A stretch of 64,000 nucleotides of DNA, taken from NCBI RefSeq assembly GCF_001647545.1, contig NZ_LSZH01000013.1, forward strand, positions 124,001 to 188,000, written 5' to 3'. A model generated the notes under the pieces. It saw nothing but the letters and a program-made list of their open reading frames with translations, was not told where the DNA came from and did no database searches. Numbering within the stretch: position 1 is the stretch's first letter; every line of letters starts with the position of its first letter. Shown in pieces: positions 49,380 through 59,326 of this stretch. This stretch comes from Acinetobacter sp. SFB. Lineage in GTDB: Bacteria; Pseudomonadota; Gammaproteobacteria; Pseudomonadales; Moraxellaceae. The translations under genes and the position numbers were made by a program.

Positions 49380-50426
49380 ATGAATATTCAACAAGCTTTA
49401 AATAACATTACCAAACAGATTCACCTGACTCAGCCGCAAATGGAAGATGTGATGCGCAGCATCATGTCCGGTGAAGCAACCGATGCTCAAATCGGTGCGC
49501 TGATGATGGGCTTACGCTTGAAAGGCGAAAGTATTGATGAAATTACTGCAGCCGCTCGTGTAATGCGTGAATTTGCGATTAAAATCGATGTCAGTGATAT
49601 TCCCCATCTGGTCGATATTGTCGGTACTGGCGGTGATGGTCAAAACCTGTTTAATGTCTCTACGGCATCCAGTTTTGTGATTGCTGCTGCCGGTGCAACC
49701 ATTGCCAAGCACGGTAATCGAGGCGTATCTTCAAAATCAGGTTCATCGGACTTGCTTGAAAAAGCAGGTATTAACCTGAACCTGAATATGCAGCAAACTG
49801 AACGTTGTATCCGTGAAATGGGTGTCGGCTTTTTATTTGCACCGAATCATCACAAAGCCATGAAATATGCTGTGGGTCCACGACAAGAACTGGGTATTCG
49901 CAGTATTTTCAACTTGCTTGGCCCACTGACCAATCCGGCTGGCGTACAACGTTTTGTACTGGGCGTATTCTCCAATGAACTGTGCCGCCCGATTGCCGAA
50001 GTCATGAAACAATTGGGTGCTGAACATGTCATGGTGGTGCATTCCAAAGACGGTTTGGATGAAATCAGTCTGGCATCTTCAACTTATGTCGCTGAACTGA
50101 AAGATGGTGAAATCACCGAATGGATGATTAGCCCTGAAGATGTCGATATTGAATCCCAAACTTTGACCGGTTTAATTGTGGAAGATTCAGCTGAAAGTCT
50201 GGCTTTAATTAAAGATGCTTTAGGCAAGAAAAAATCGGCAAAGGGTGAAAAAGCGGCCAATATGATTGCACTCAATGCAGGTGCAGGCATCTATGTATCG
50301 GGCTTAACCACCAGCTACAAACAAGGTGTGGCCCTTGCACATGACATTATTTACGGTGGACAAGCTTTAGAAAAAATGAGCGTTTTGTCTGAATTCACCA
50401 AAACCCTCAAAGAATATGAAGCTTAA
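49380..50426 (+). CDS. trpD: Anthranilate phosphoribosyltransferase
   Basis: 348 residues from ATG 49380; a GTG at 49371 overlapping the trpG stop would add three residues. Joins anthranilate to PRPP in tryptophan synthesis. Motifs: [17 protein letters not shown] (PRPP-binding), [21 protein letters not shown] and [20 protein letters not shown]. Middle gene of trpGDC. Confidence 0.96.
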   Translation: MNIQQALNNITKQIHLTQPQMEDVMRSIMSGEATDAQIGALMMGLRLKGESIDEITAAARVMREFAIKIDVSDIPHLVDIVGTGGDGQNLFNVSTASSFVIAAAGATIAKHGNRGVSSKSGSSDLLEKAGINLNLNMQQTERCIREMGVGFLFAPNHHKAMKYAVGPRQELGIRSIFNLLGPLTNPAGVQRFVLGVFSNELCRPIAEVMKQLGAEHVMVVHSKDGLDEISLASSTYVAELKDGEITEWMISPEDVDIESQTLTGLIVEDSAESLALIKDALGKKKSAKGEKAANMIALNAGAGIYVSGLTTSYKQGVALAHDIIYGGQALEKMSVLSEFTKTLKEYEA

Positions 50427-50447
50427 GTCTATAAAGGAAATATTGTC

Positions 50448-51254
50448 ATGTTAGATATCTCAAATACCATTTTAGGTAAAATTGTTGACCGCAAGCAGAT
50501 AGAATTTGCTGCACGTTTAAAGCAACATAGCTTAAAGGATGTGGAAGAACTGGCGCAGACAGCAACGCCGGTACGTGGTTTCGCAAAATCTTTGCTTGGT
50601 AAACGTCCCGGTGTAATTGCTGAAATTAAAAAAGCATCACCGTCTAAAGGCGTGATTCGCGAAAATTTCAATCCGGCTGAAATTGCCCAGCAATATGAGC
50701 AAGCCGGGGCAGCCTGTTTGTCAGTACTGACTGATGTGGACTTTTTCCAAGGTGCGGACGAAAATATTGCCATTGCTCGTTCACATTGTACCCTTCCTGC
50801 TTTACGTAAGGATTTCCTGATTGATCCTTATGGTGTAATTGAAGCACGTGCCCTGCATGCAGACTGTATTCTTCTGATTGTGGCTTGTCTGTCTAACCAG
50901 CAACTGGAAGAAATGTCTAAAACCGCCTTTGAACATAATTTAGATGTCCTGGTTGAAGTGCATGATGAAGCTGAGCTTGAGCGTGCACTGAGACTTTCAG
51001 AGCGTTGTCTGTTAGGCGTGAATAACCGTAATTTAAAATCCTTTGATGTCGACTTAAATACATCTCTGCGTTTGAAGAAATTGCTTGAGCCCTCACGTTT
51101 ACTGGTGACTGAAAGTGGTATAGCCACACCAAATGATGTCCACATGATGCAAGAACATGATATTCATGCCTTCCTTGTGGGTGAAAGTTTTATGAAACAG
51201 CCTCGTCCAGATCATGCATTTACCGCATTATTTGGTCAGCCTGAAACTGTTTAA
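50448..51254 (+). CDS. trpC: Indole-3-glycerol phosphate synthase
   Basis: 268 residues, single-function TIM barrel (not fused to TrpF). Signatures: VIAEIKKASPSKGVIRENF with catalytic Lys and Glu, LRKDFLIDPYGVIEARALHA, LGVNNRNLKSFDVDL and LVTESGIATPNDV. AAAGGAAATATTGTC is the ribosome site. Third enzyme of the trpGDC unit; 21 bp after trpD. Confidence 0.96.
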   Translation: MLDISNTILGKIVDRKQIEFAARLKQHSLKDVEELAQTATPVRGFAKSLLGKRPGVIAEIKKASPSKGVIRENFNPAEIAQQYEQAGAACLSVLTDVDFFQGADENIAIARSHCTLPALRKDFLIDPYGVIEARALHADCILLIVACLSNQQLEEMSKTAFEHNLDVLVEVHDEAELERALRLSERCLLGVNNRNLKSFDVDLNTSLRLKKLLEPSRLLVTESGIATPNDVHMMQEHDIHAFLVGESFMKQPRPDHAFTALFGQPETV

Positions 51255-51269
51255 TGAATAATTAAGATT

Positions 51270-51956
51270 ATGAGTAAACATGATTCTTCGCTTTCGAAAG
51301 ATCAGTACAATTTACTGAAATCTTTTAAAAAGCAAATTACTAATCCGCATTCAACTGCTCTTGCTCAACAACCTGAGCCTAAAGCTCAGGCCCAGCAAGA
51401 ACAGGAAGATGATTTCGATTTGTTCCAAAAATCGATGCAAGGTGTCAAAAAAATGGACACCAGTAATATTGCGCCGGTTGAAAAGAACAAAAAGAAAAAA
51501 ATGGATGCACAAACCTTAGCCAAACGTGCTTCAGCCACGGGGCCAATGCAAATAGACAATGCAGAGCTTTCAGACACCCAAGCCATGCTGAACCCTGTTG
51601 CCAGTCAGGCCACATTAAGCTATCGCATTGGCACTTTACAGCATAAAGTTTTTGAAGATTTAAAAGCCGGTAATCTGCGCTGGTTTGAAGCGGTAGATCT
51701 GCATGGTTGTACAGTTGAAGATGCGCGATCTGCGGTGTTACAGATTATTCAAATGGCCAAAGATGAAAATCAGAATGTCATTAAGATTGTGCATGGCAAA
51801 GGGCCAGAAGCCATTTTAAAAACCTATGTCAATGGCTGGCTTCGTCAACACCGTGATGTGTTAGCATTTGTCAGTGCACCTGAAAAACAAGGTGGCACGG
51901 GTGCCGTTTTGGTTTTATTAAAACGCGCAGAAAAAAACCCTAAATTTAAACAGTAA
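51270..51956 (+). CDS. Smr-domain protein
   Basis: 228 residues. The N-terminal 120 are charged and Gln/Lys-rich, likely disordered. The C-terminal 90 are an Smr domain (from MutS2): VDLHGCTVEDARSAVLQIIQ, then VIKIVHGKGPEAILKTYVNG, holding the DxH and HGxG motifs of this nuclease family. Related proteins (SmrA, SmrB) cut DNA or mRNA; SmrB cleaves mRNA at collided ribosomes. Which role applies here is not clear. It starts 15 bp after trpC and is probably cotranscribed with it. Confidence 0.88.
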   Translation: MSKHDSSLSKDQYNLLKSFKKQITNPHSTALAQQPEPKAQAQQEQEDDFDLFQKSMQGVKKMDTSNIAPVEKNKKKKMDAQTLAKRASATGPMQIDNAELSDTQAMLNPVASQATLSYRIGTLQHKVFEDLKAGNLRWFEAVDLHGCTVEDARSAVLQIIQMAKDENQNVIKIVHGKGPEAILKTYVNGWLRQHRDVLAFVSAPEKQGGTGAVLVLLKRAEKNPKFKQ

Positions 51957-51978
51957 GCGGAATTTTTCCCCAAAACAG

Positions 51979-52008
51979 GGCATTGTAGCGGTTTTCTGCT
52001 ACAATGCC
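51979..52008. promoter_or_regulatory. Perfect 11-bp inverted repeat upstream of folE
   Basis: GGCATTGTAGC and GCTACAATGCC around an eight-base loop, 22 bp after the Smr gene and 37 bp before folE. There is no proper T tract, so it may be a weak terminator or an operator. Confidence 0.5.
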
Positions 52009-52044
52009 GTCCTTGTTCGATATCAGTGTAAGTGAACACGTCTT

Positions 52045-52599
52045 ATGTCTATGCAGCAATCCTACGCCAACATTTTAACTGCAGTTGGTGAAGATCTTAA
52101 TCGTCCTGGTCTTAAAGATACGCCAATGCGCGCTGCTAAAGCTTTTTCGTATTTAACGTCTGGATATAGCAAAACTTTAGAAGAAGTGACCAATAGTGCA
52201 GTCTTCCCTTCTGACAACCGTGAAATGGTTCTAGTCAAAAATATTGAATTCTATTCTTTATGCGAACACCATTTATTTCCTTTTTACGGTCGTGTGCATA
52301 TTGCTTATTTACCTGAAGGGAATGTTTTAGGTTTATCTAAATTTGCCCGCATTACTGAAATGTTTGCGCGTCGTTTGCAAATTCAGGAAAACCTGACTCA
52401 GCAAATTGCTGAAGCGGTGGCTGAAGTCACTCAAGCACGCGGTGTTGCCGTAATGATTGATTCTGCACATATGTGTATGATGATGCGCGGTGTAGGAAAA
52501 CAGGAATCCACTACACGTACGGTTTCTTTTATTGGAGATTTTAAAACCAATAAAGAAGAACGTCGTGAGTTTTTAAGTGCTTTACCTGAAAATTACTAA
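52045..52599 (+). CDS. folE: GTP cyclohydrolase I
   Basis: 184 residues. First step of tetrahydrofolate synthesis. The zinc ligands and active site are in [20 protein letters not shown], and [20 protein letters not shown] and [20 protein letters not shown] are diagnostic. ATG 52045 is three codons from the GTCTTATGTCT start context. Own terminator at 52613. Confidence 0.96.
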   Translation: MSMQQSYANILTAVGEDLNRPGLKDTPMRAAKAFSYLTSGYSKTLEEVTNSAVFPSDNREMVLVKNIEFYSLCEHHLFPFYGRVHIAYLPEGNVLGLSKFARITEMFARRLQIQENLTQQIAEAVAEVTQARGVAVMIDSAHMCMMMRGVGKQESTTRTVSFIGDFKTNKEERREFLSALPENY

Positions 52600-52612
52600 G
52601 TTTGAAAGATGC

Positions 52613-52642
52613 AAAAAAGCCCCGACGAACCGGGGCTTTTTT
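52613..52642 (+). terminator. Terminator of folE
   Basis: AAAAAAGCCCCG and CGGGGCTTTTTT around ACGAAC. Confidence 0.92.
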
Positions 52643-52695
52643 ATGAAAACTTTTATATGTTTCGTTTACGCAACTCTTAACTTTAAGGATAAGTC

Positions 52696-53055
52696 ATGTC
52701 ATCTATTTGGTTAGCAGGTCACGGTTTGACTCAGACTCAGGCAACCATTGACTATCCTCGTCCTGAGCGTCTGGTTGCAGGCAAGCCTAAACGAATAACC
52801 CAAAGCTTATATACGCATCCCAATATGAACTGTGGCATCTGGAATTGTGAAGTGGGGGCATGGAAGATTCAATTTGCTGCCAACAAACAGGAATTCTTTC
52901 AGGTGATTGAAGGTCTGGTACGCTTACATGATGCCAAAACACAAAGTTTTGTCGAAATTAAAGCAGGTGAAGCGGGTATTATCCCGCCCGGTTTTACGGG
53001 TAAATTTGAAGTGCTTGCAGCGGTTAAAAAATATTTTGTCGTGGTGGAAGCCTAA
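52696..53055 (+). CDS. Cupin-domain protein (DUF861-like)
   Basis: 119 residues, single small cupin: CGIWNCEVGAWKIQFAANKQ, EFFQVIEGLVRLHDAKTQSF and AGEAGIIPPGFTGKFEVLAA give the beta barrel, but the usual HxH metal site is replaced (TGKFE; no His pair), as in the EutQ/DUF861 group. Function unknown. AAGGATAAGTC is the ribosome site. Confidence 0.82.
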   Translation: MSSIWLAGHGLTQTQATIDYPRPERLVAGKPKRITQSLYTHPNMNCGIWNCEVGAWKIQFAANKQEFFQVIEGLVRLHDAKTQSFVEIKAGEAGIIPPGFTGKFEVLAAVKKYFVVVEA

Positions 53056-53142
53056 AAGCTGTTTTTACCCCTAGATTATCTAGATTATACCGAGCACTTT
53101 GTTCACCCTGTATACAGTCAAAATGATGTTCCACGCTTAACG

Positions 53143-54504
53143 CTATTTACCCAAATAAACATTATTGCGCCCATTATTTTTTGCAGCATAAAGCGCTGAA
53201 TCTGCAGCATCCAGGAAACGTTGATAATCGGGATGTCCATCGTAAAGTGAACAACCGATACTGACGGTAAAATTAAAACTACTGCCCGCAGCGGTACGAA
53301 TAGGCGTTTTCTGAACACGTGTGCGGATATTTTCCGCAATTTCCTGCGCTCGGGTTAAATCACTATCTACCAGAAGCAACAAAAATTCTTCCCCACCCGC
53401 TCGGAATGCATAATCACTGCCCCTCACCGACTCCAGCAACACTTCACCAATAAACTGTAACGCCAAATCACCGGCTGCATGACCGTATTTGTCATTAATT
53501 CGTTTAAAGTAATCGGCATCAATTGCCAGCAAGGACAATGGCACATTATTTTTTCGAGAAAAATTAATCTCGCGGGAAATAATAGTATTTAAATAGCGGC
53601 GATTGAGCAGCTGAGTTAAAGAATCATTTCCTGAATCAATATATTCAGCCACCTGAAAAATCTGATCGACCAAATGCTGGATTTCTCTACTTTTCTCTCG
53701 TATATGTTGGATCAATTCAATGGTTTTATCTTTTTCCACACACGCTAAAACATTTTCATTTAACTGGTCAATCTCATAAATTCGCTCAATGATGACATCG
53801 ACTTGCTCTGAACCTGTAAATGCATAGGCTGCTTTATGAATAAACCATAAACCAAACTCAGATTTCGATAATAAAGGATGCTTAAAATCGACCTTGTCTG
53901 AAAAAACTTTAAACATCAGCTCATTTTCCCAGTCCAGTAATGAGCTACGTTGCTTATCTTTTTGTACGGCTACATCTTGCATTGCTGAAAATAAACGGTA
54001 GGTATGCTTGATATCATTACTTTTTTCTATATTCACTTCATAAGAACGGCACATGATTTCAGACGCAAAACCCAGTACCTGAATAATATAATTGATAATA
54101 ACGAGACTATTTTGCTGTACTTTACAGGATTGCAGATTAAATACTTTATTTTCAATCTCCCGCACACCACGCATGATCAGCCAGGAAGGAATCCCGATAC
54201 GTGCATGAACTGTTCCCACCACCAGCTGTTTCTTTGAAATTTCTTCGAAGTTCTGCTGAAATGGTACATTAAAACAATCGACCAGCCATTGGTTCAAAGT
54301 CGCTTTTAAACGGTTTTGAACAAGATTATCCGAAAGAAAATAGGATGCTTCTTTTTCTCGCATAATATTTTTATAGAACTCATCCACCAAAGCAAGTGAA
54401 TGCGCTTGAACAAATTGAAAAGTATCATTTAAATCAGTTGTAGAATAACCAGCACAAATCGATTTCCATTGCTCCGCCAGCATGGCAATACTCTCTGTAT
54501 TCAT
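53143..54504 (-). CDS. Globin-coupled diguanylate cyclase (DosC-like)
   Basis: 453 residues. The N-terminal 160 are a protoglobin sensor domain: a distal Tyr in LVDEFYKNIM (Tyr44) and the proximal heme His in VVGTVHARIGIPSWL (His100) fall where E. coli DosC has Tyr43 and His98. A middle linker domain of helices follows. The C-terminal GGDEF domain has DSLTQLLNRRYLN, the active site GGEEF at residues 370-374 and an RxxD inhibitory site (RGSD) five residues before it. Expected to make c-di-GMP under control of oxygen bound to heme. Monocistronic. Confidence 0.88.
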   Translation of the reverse strand: MNTESIAMLAEQWKSICAGYSTTDLNDTFQFVQAHSLALVDEFYKNIMREKEASYFLSDNLVQNRLKATLNQWLVDCFNVPFQQNFEEISKKQLVVGTVHARIGIPSWLIMRGVREIENKVFNLQSCKVQQNSLVIINYIIQVLGFASEIMCRSYEVNIEKSNDIKHTYRLFSAMQDVAVQKDKQRSSLLDWENELMFKVFSDKVDFKHPLLSKSEFGLWFIHKAAYAFTGSEQVDVIIERIYEIDQLNENVLACVEKDKTIELIQHIREKSREIQHLVDQIFQVAEYIDSGNDSLTQLLNRRYLNTIISREINFSRKNNVPLSLLAIDADYFKRINDKYGHAAGDLALQFIGEVLLESVRGSDYAFRAGGEEFLLLLVDSDLTRAQEIAENIRTRVQKTPIRTAAGSSFNFTVSIGCSLYDGHPDYQRFLDAADSALYAAKNNGRNNVYLGK

Positions 54505-54636
54505 ACAATTGATCCAACAGCTTTAAAATTGAAAGGGAGATAATTAGTTTATAAATATAACAAATTTTCAAAAAAATTACTGCGTGATCTATTTTAAGTT
54601 CTATCTAAATAATGAGAGGACGAACAGAATCTGATC

Positions 54637-56523
54637 TTAAAAAAAGTTTATATATCCTAAGCTGACCTTATTCCAGTCTTTTCCATTCTGTTGTTGATAT
54701 TCCCAACCCAGTCGAATCGCATTTTGCTGGTTCAACAAATATTGCCATTGGGTATTGAATTTCAACTGCCACTGGTGTGAATCTTCCCAATACGGCAATT
54801 CCACTTGAATTAAAGAATTAATTTTATCCGACCAAATATTCTGACAGCCTAGGGTTGGACCCATAGCCACACGCCAACCTTCATCCAATGCCTTGCCGGC
54901 TTGAATATGATTTTGCAGCTGCGCATAACATAAGTGCTCACGTGCCTGATCGGCATAGCTATAGCCCATTTGTACTTTTAAATTGGCAACTCCATGCTGC
55001 TCATGTTCACTAAACTTGCCACCCTGCTCTAACGCTTCTTGCTGCCAACCTAAATTAAAGCCCCAAGACAAAGGCATTTTAAAGGGTGAAACAGGATTGT
55101 AGGAATTGACTGTCATCAGATCCATTTGCTCAAATTTCAGCTCATCTTCACGGTACTGTATTGCAGTGTTTAAAAATAAAAGCTGTGTACCGGTACGAAA
55201 ACCGCTCTGGGGATCTATCAGGTCATGATAGGCCTGCCTGTGTCCAAGCTCGATAAATTTTTCACCCTGCACTTCACCGGCCTGAATTGAAATATGACGT
55301 GCGTTATGACTCTGGGTCGGATCCGTTTTTGGACGCAGCGGCGACTTTCGCTGCTTTTCTATATCAAGCTGACTTCTTAAACCCAGTAACTGACGGAAAC
55401 GAGACTGGGCAAAAGATTTATCGACTTTTTGTCTCAGAAAATCCAGATATAAATGGTCATAGGCCATCTCCAGAATTTTAGCCTGATCCTGCCCCGAAAA
55501 CTTCTGTAGCGTTAAAGACTGTGTGTCTGTATTTGCGTATGCCACCTGATGGGCAGTTTTCGCCAAAGTTGTGCCGTGCTGTCTCGCTTGTGCCAACAAT
55601 TGTGTTTCTAACGCAGGTCGATACATTTTTTCCTTGATCAGACCTTGCTGTTCGACAACTTTCAGGGTTTCTATGGGAATAGCAGCTGAATTGAACTGCG
55701 CTTGAAGATTTAGCTCGGGACGTGCCAGGTCAAAAAGCCCGAGCAAGCGGTAAGCACAGTTGTCACTGATAAAATAATACGGGAAACTGACCTTCTGCAT
55801 TTCCCACAGATGTTGAACCAGAAATTGCGTTTCTTGCGGATTTAAATTTAGCTCATATTCCCATAAATCACGACTTTCAAAGTCACCATATTCTTTAACC
55901 TTACGATAATAAGGCATCAGGGAATATTCACCTGGGTATTGTCCAGTCAGGCCTTTCCAAGCAAAAGACCAGTTGTCATTACTGTTTACTGTGGCCGCAT
56001 AGTTGACCGCATAGGAAATCAGGTTTAACTGCTGCTGATCTTTCGGATCCAGACGCAATAAGGTATGGCCAAACATGGAGCTGGGATTACCCATGAAATC
56101 TGTGGCATAGATTAAAGTCGCTTTATAAGGTTTAACCTGACCAATCCACTGGTCAAATTCGGGACAGCTCACCGCCGGTAATTGCTGTTCAGAGATATTC
56201 AGTTGCTGCATCAGCCAGTGACTGCGTGCCGGAAATTTACAGCGTATCGACTGATTGGGTTCTGCTACCGTAAATAAAGCCTGTATATTCTGCTGCATTT
56301 CCTTGTTAAGATCGGTTGAGCCCTGCTCGGCCAAAAAATAGCCTGCATAATTAACCTCGCTTTTACCCTGTGCATTCGCATACATAAGGCGTTGCCAAGT
56401 CCGGGCCTGATTCAGCTGTTTGCTCTCAGCCAGATCTAGATAGGTTTGGATTTCCGGTTTTATTTCGGCTGCATGACTTAAATGGACGCAGGTCAAACCA
56501 AGCAGTAAAAAGGCATATTTCAT
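54637..56523 (-). CDS. DUF4105 (Lnb-like) envelope protein
   Basis: 628 residues with a signal peptide (FLLLGLTCVHLSHA). The middle part carries the DUF4105 motif TLIYATDFMGNPSSMFGHTL and YYFISDNCAYRLLGLFD, a papain-like Cys/His arrangement related to the lacto-N-biosidase chaperone-like Lnb domain. The C-terminal 230 residues alternate in beta-strand fashion and end in Phe (SLGYINFF), as in outer-membrane beta barrels. It is therefore a probable outer-membrane protein with a periplasmic hydrolase-like domain. Role unknown. Confidence 0.8.
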   Translation of the reverse strand: MKYAFLLLGLTCVHLSHAAEIKPEIQTYLDLAESKQLNQARTWQRLMYANAQGKSEVNYAGYFLAEQGSTDLNKEMQQNIQALFTVAEPNQSIRCKFPARSHWLMQQLNISEQQLPAVSCPEFDQWIGQVKPYKATLIYATDFMGNPSSMFGHTLLRLDPKDQQQLNLISYAVNYAATVNSNDNWSFAWKGLTGQYPGEYSLMPYYRKVKEYGDFESRDLWEYELNLNPQETQFLVQHLWEMQKVSFPYYFISDNCAYRLLGLFDLARPELNLQAQFNSAAIPIETLKVVEQQGLIKEKMYRPALETQLLAQARQHGTTLAKTAHQVAYANTDTQSLTLQKFSGQDQAKILEMAYDHLYLDFLRQKVDKSFAQSRFRQLLGLRSQLDIEKQRKSPLRPKTDPTQSHNARHISIQAGEVQGEKFIELGHRQAYHDLIDPQSGFRTGTQLLFLNTAIQYREDELKFEQMDLMTVNSYNPVSPFKMPLSWGFNLGWQQEALEQGGKFSEHEQHGVANLKVQMGYSYADQAREHLCYAQLQNHIQAGKALDEGWRVAMGPTLGCQNIWSDKINSLIQVELPYWEDSHQWQLKFNTQWQYLLNQQNAIRLGWEYQQQNGKDWNKVSLGYINFF

Positions 56524-56560
56524 TCAGTAATCTTATTCTCTGCAATTCTTATATTTATAA

Positions 56561-56589
56561 GAAAACCCTGTCAGGGTGACAGGGTTTTC
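56561..56589 (-). terminator. Terminator of the DUF3015 gene
   Basis: GAAAACCCTGTC and GACAGGGTTTTC around AGGGT, followed on the minus strand by TTAT; eleven bp after the stop codon. Confidence 0.85.
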
Positions 56590-56599
56590 AGTCAACGGC

Positions 56600-57070
56600 T
56601 TAGATGTAGGATTTTAATACATCATCCTTCGCCATAACCGTTTGTAGAGAGGTTAATACTTGAAGAGTATCCTGATTTTTAGCTGAATAAATTTCAGAAA
56701 AATTCTGCTTGGATACCGCAAAGAAACGGGCTTTATCTTCAGCTTTAATATTGAGCAATTCAGCCAGCACATTCAGGCTTTCGCCTTCACCTACCGACAT
56801 ATCACGTGCGAGAGTTTCGGAATTTTCATTGGTAAAAGTGACCACCTGAGCGGTAACTCTTCCGCCTTGACTACATCCTAAAGTACCGAAAGTAATCCCG
56901 ATCCATTGGTTAGTGAAAAGAACGTTGGTTGTTCCTGCCAGAAGTTTAGGAATGATGCCGGACTGACCTTCCCATACCTGACTACCTATACCACAACCGA
57001 CATCATTATCGGCCATAGTCATACCTGAACCTGTGACCATTACCGCGGCCAGCATTATTTTTTTCAACAT
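56600..57070 (-). CDS. DUF3015 periplasmic protein
   Basis: 156 residues from ATG 57070, where GGAGA lies seven bases upstream on the minus strand; the longer frame to 57136 is not supported. Signal peptide MLKKIMLAAVMVTGSGMTMA is followed by DNDVGCGIGSQVWEGQSGII, the DUF3015 N-terminal motif with paired cysteines (VGCGIG and FGTLGCSQGG). Helical C-terminus. Small secreted protein of unknown role. Confidence 0.85.
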   Translation of the reverse strand: MLKKIMLAAVMVTGSGMTMADNDVGCGIGSQVWEGQSGIIPKLLAGTTNVLFTNQWIGITFGTLGCSQGGRVTAQVVTFTNENSETLARDMSVGEGESLNVLAELLNIKAEDKARFFAVSKQNFSEIYSAKNQDTLQVLTSLQTVMAKDDVLKSYI

Positions 57071-57213
57071 GCTTATTCTCCAATTATTCTCATGCAATCT
57101 TGTTATTACTCTAGTCATGTAATTTAAATTACACACTTATGAGATTAGCGGTAAGTCAAGTGCGGTGCAATGGAAAAAATGTATGCTTTAGCTAAAAATA
57201 AAGACTTGCTGTT

Positions 57214-58017
57214 CTAATGGGATTTAAGTGTCCAGTTACCTTCGGCATGACGCGTGCCTAAAATTTTCAGCACCAGTACCAGACTGAGCATTAACAGTAG
57301 ATACCAGGAACCCAACTTGCCCCAACCGACCATATGCCAGGCATCGACCTGACTGGGATAGAGCCAGATTTTATAAAAGGTACTGATATTTTCTGCAATC
57401 CAGATAATAAACGCCAAAATCATCAGCACGGGTAACATAGGAAGCTGGATTTTATGCTGTTGCAACTGAAAGCGAATTTTGGTTTTCCAGAAAATGATGA
57501 TGCTCCATGCAAATAGCAAATAGCGAATATCTGGTACGAAAAACTTGCTCATGAAATTAATATACGAAAATCCTGCCAAGGCCATCATGTTAAGAAAACT
57601 AGGAAGCTTTTCGAACGATACCTGATACAGCCTTAATGAGCGGACAAAAAAACTGCCTACTGCTGAATACATAAATCCAGCAAATAAAGGTACGGTCAAA
57701 ATTTTGAATATTGCAGGTTGTGGATACTGCCATGAAGCAATGTGCGGATGAGTCAGGAAAACTTCCATGACCATCGCCATAAGATGAAACAAGGCAATGA
57801 CTTTGACTTCCGACCATGATTCCAGCTTTAAATAGAGCAAGCACACTTGAATAATTAAGGCATAAAATAACAAATAGTCATAACGAAAAAAGCCGTAAAA
57901 CTCTTGGCTTCCCATAGATGCGGTAATTACAAAAGCAATGAGGAGTAAAATCCCAAATAAGGCAGCCGAAGCTGCCTTAAATGAGAACTCAAAACATGAT
58001 TTAACAAGACTGATCAA
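57214..58017 (-). CDS. DUF817 family membrane protein
   Basis: 267 residues with seven to eight hydrophobic helices. The DUF817 signature is THPHIASWQYPQPAIFKILT followed by VPLFAGFMYSAVGSFFVRSL, and NFMSKFFVPDIRYLLF lies further on. Members are inner-membrane proteins of unknown function. It lies 35 bp downstream of hemE in the same orientation, so they probably form one transcript. Confidence 0.88.
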   Translation of the reverse strand: MISLVKSCFEFSFKAASAALFGILLLIAFVITASMGSQEFYGFFRYDYLLFYALIIQVCLLYLKLESWSEVKVIALFHLMAMVMEVFLTHPHIASWQYPQPAIFKILTVPLFAGFMYSAVGSFFVRSLRLYQVSFEKLPSFLNMMALAGFSYINFMSKFFVPDIRYLLFAWSIIIFWKTKIRFQLQQHKIQLPMLPVLMILAFIIWIAENISTFYKIWLYPSQVDAWHMVGWGKLGSWYLLLMLSLVLVLKILGTRHAEGNWTLKSH

Positions 58018-58052
58018 GGTTGAATCCTAAAAATGAGTTTACTCACATATAC

Positions 58053-59123
58053 TTAAAGATATTTAGCGCTATATTCATGCACCGTATCAATAAATACTTT
58101 AGGATTTGCAGGATCAACCCATTGGGTAATACCATGACCTAAGTTGGCGATATAACCGGTTTTTTCACCACCTGCATAAGCATCATCCAGCATGGCTTTG
58201 GTGGCTTTTTCAATAGATGCCGGTGTGCCATACAAAGTAGCCGGATCCAGATTTCCTTGCAAAGCAGCACGGCCATTGACAGTTTGACGTGCCACATTCA
58301 ATGGTGTAGTCCAATCCAAACCTAAGGCATCGGCACCGGTTGCTAACATTGGCTCAATCCATTGGCCGCCACCTTTAGTAAATAAAATCACCGGCACTTT
58401 ACGACCTTCATTTTCACGTTTTAAACCTGCAACAATTTTCTGCATGTAGTTCAATGAAAATTCGATATATTCACGATGAGCCAACGCTCCACCCCAGCTG
58501 TCAAAAATCTGCACAGCTTGTGCACCGGCATCAATTTGCGCATTTAAATAATCAATTACGGCAATGGCCAAGCGATCAAGCAAGGCATGTAACACTTCCG
58601 GTTGGGCATACATCATCTGTTTGGTGTAACGAAAATCCTTACTTGATCCACCTTCAATCATATAGGTCGCAAGCGTCCAAGGACTGCCGGAAAAACCAAT
58701 CAATGGCACTTGACCGCCTAATGCAGAACGAATGGTGGTTACAGCATTCATCACATAATCTAGATCAGATTTGGCATTAAAGTTGGGTAAATTCGCCACA
58801 TCCTGTTCGGTACGAATGGTTTTATGGAACTTCGGCCCTTCACCCGCTTCAAAATACAGACCTAGCCCCAAAGCATCCGGCACAGTTAAAATATCTGAAA
58901 ACAGAATGGCTGCGTCCAAGTCATAACGGCGCAAAGGTTGCAAAGTAACTTCACATGCAAAATCATTATTTTTACACAAGGAAAGAAAATCACCCGCTTT
59001 GGCACGTGTTGCGCGGTATTCAGGCAAATAACGCCCTGCTTGACGCATCATCCAAACTGGTGTGCTATCTACTGGTTCACGCAGCAAAGCACGTAGAAAA
59101 CGATCGTTTTTTAGAGTCGTCAT
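58053..59123 (-). CDS. hemE: Uroporphyrinogen decarboxylase
   Basis: 356 residues. Converts uroporphyrinogen III to coproporphyrinogen III in heme synthesis. Signatures: [20 protein letters not shown] followed by [35 protein letters not shown], and [17 protein letters not shown]. Cytoplasmic dimer. Start ATG 59123 preceded by GGGAAAGTAA. Full-length. Confidence 0.97.
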   Translation of the reverse strand: MTTLKNDRFLRALLREPVDSTPVWMMRQAGRYLPEYRATRAKAGDFLSLCKNNDFACEVTLQPLRRYDLDAAILFSDILTVPDALGLGLYFEAGEGPKFHKTIRTEQDVANLPNFNAKSDLDYVMNAVTTIRSALGGQVPLIGFSGSPWTLATYMIEGGSSKDFRYTKQMMYAQPEVLHALLDRLAIAVIDYLNAQIDAGAQAVQIFDSWGGALAHREYIEFSLNYMQKIVAGLKRENEGRKVPVILFTKGGGQWIEPMLATGADALGLDWTTPLNVARQTVNGRAALQGNLDPATLYGTPASIEKATKAMLDDAYAGGEKTGYIANLGHGITQWVDPANPKVFIDTVHEYSAKYL

Positions 59124-59326
59124 TTACTTTCCCATCTCATTTTTAATCTTCGAGCCATCATACCAAAAAGCCCGAAAATTTAGTAACTTCTCTCGCATCT
59201 AAAAAGTAATCATGGGAAATGTAAAATAATTTTTACACAAAACAAATACTGCATCTCCTCATTTTTTCTGCAATACTTGTGTAGTTTTATCAAATTGTTA
59301 ATGAATAATTTTTAAGGTTGAATTCC

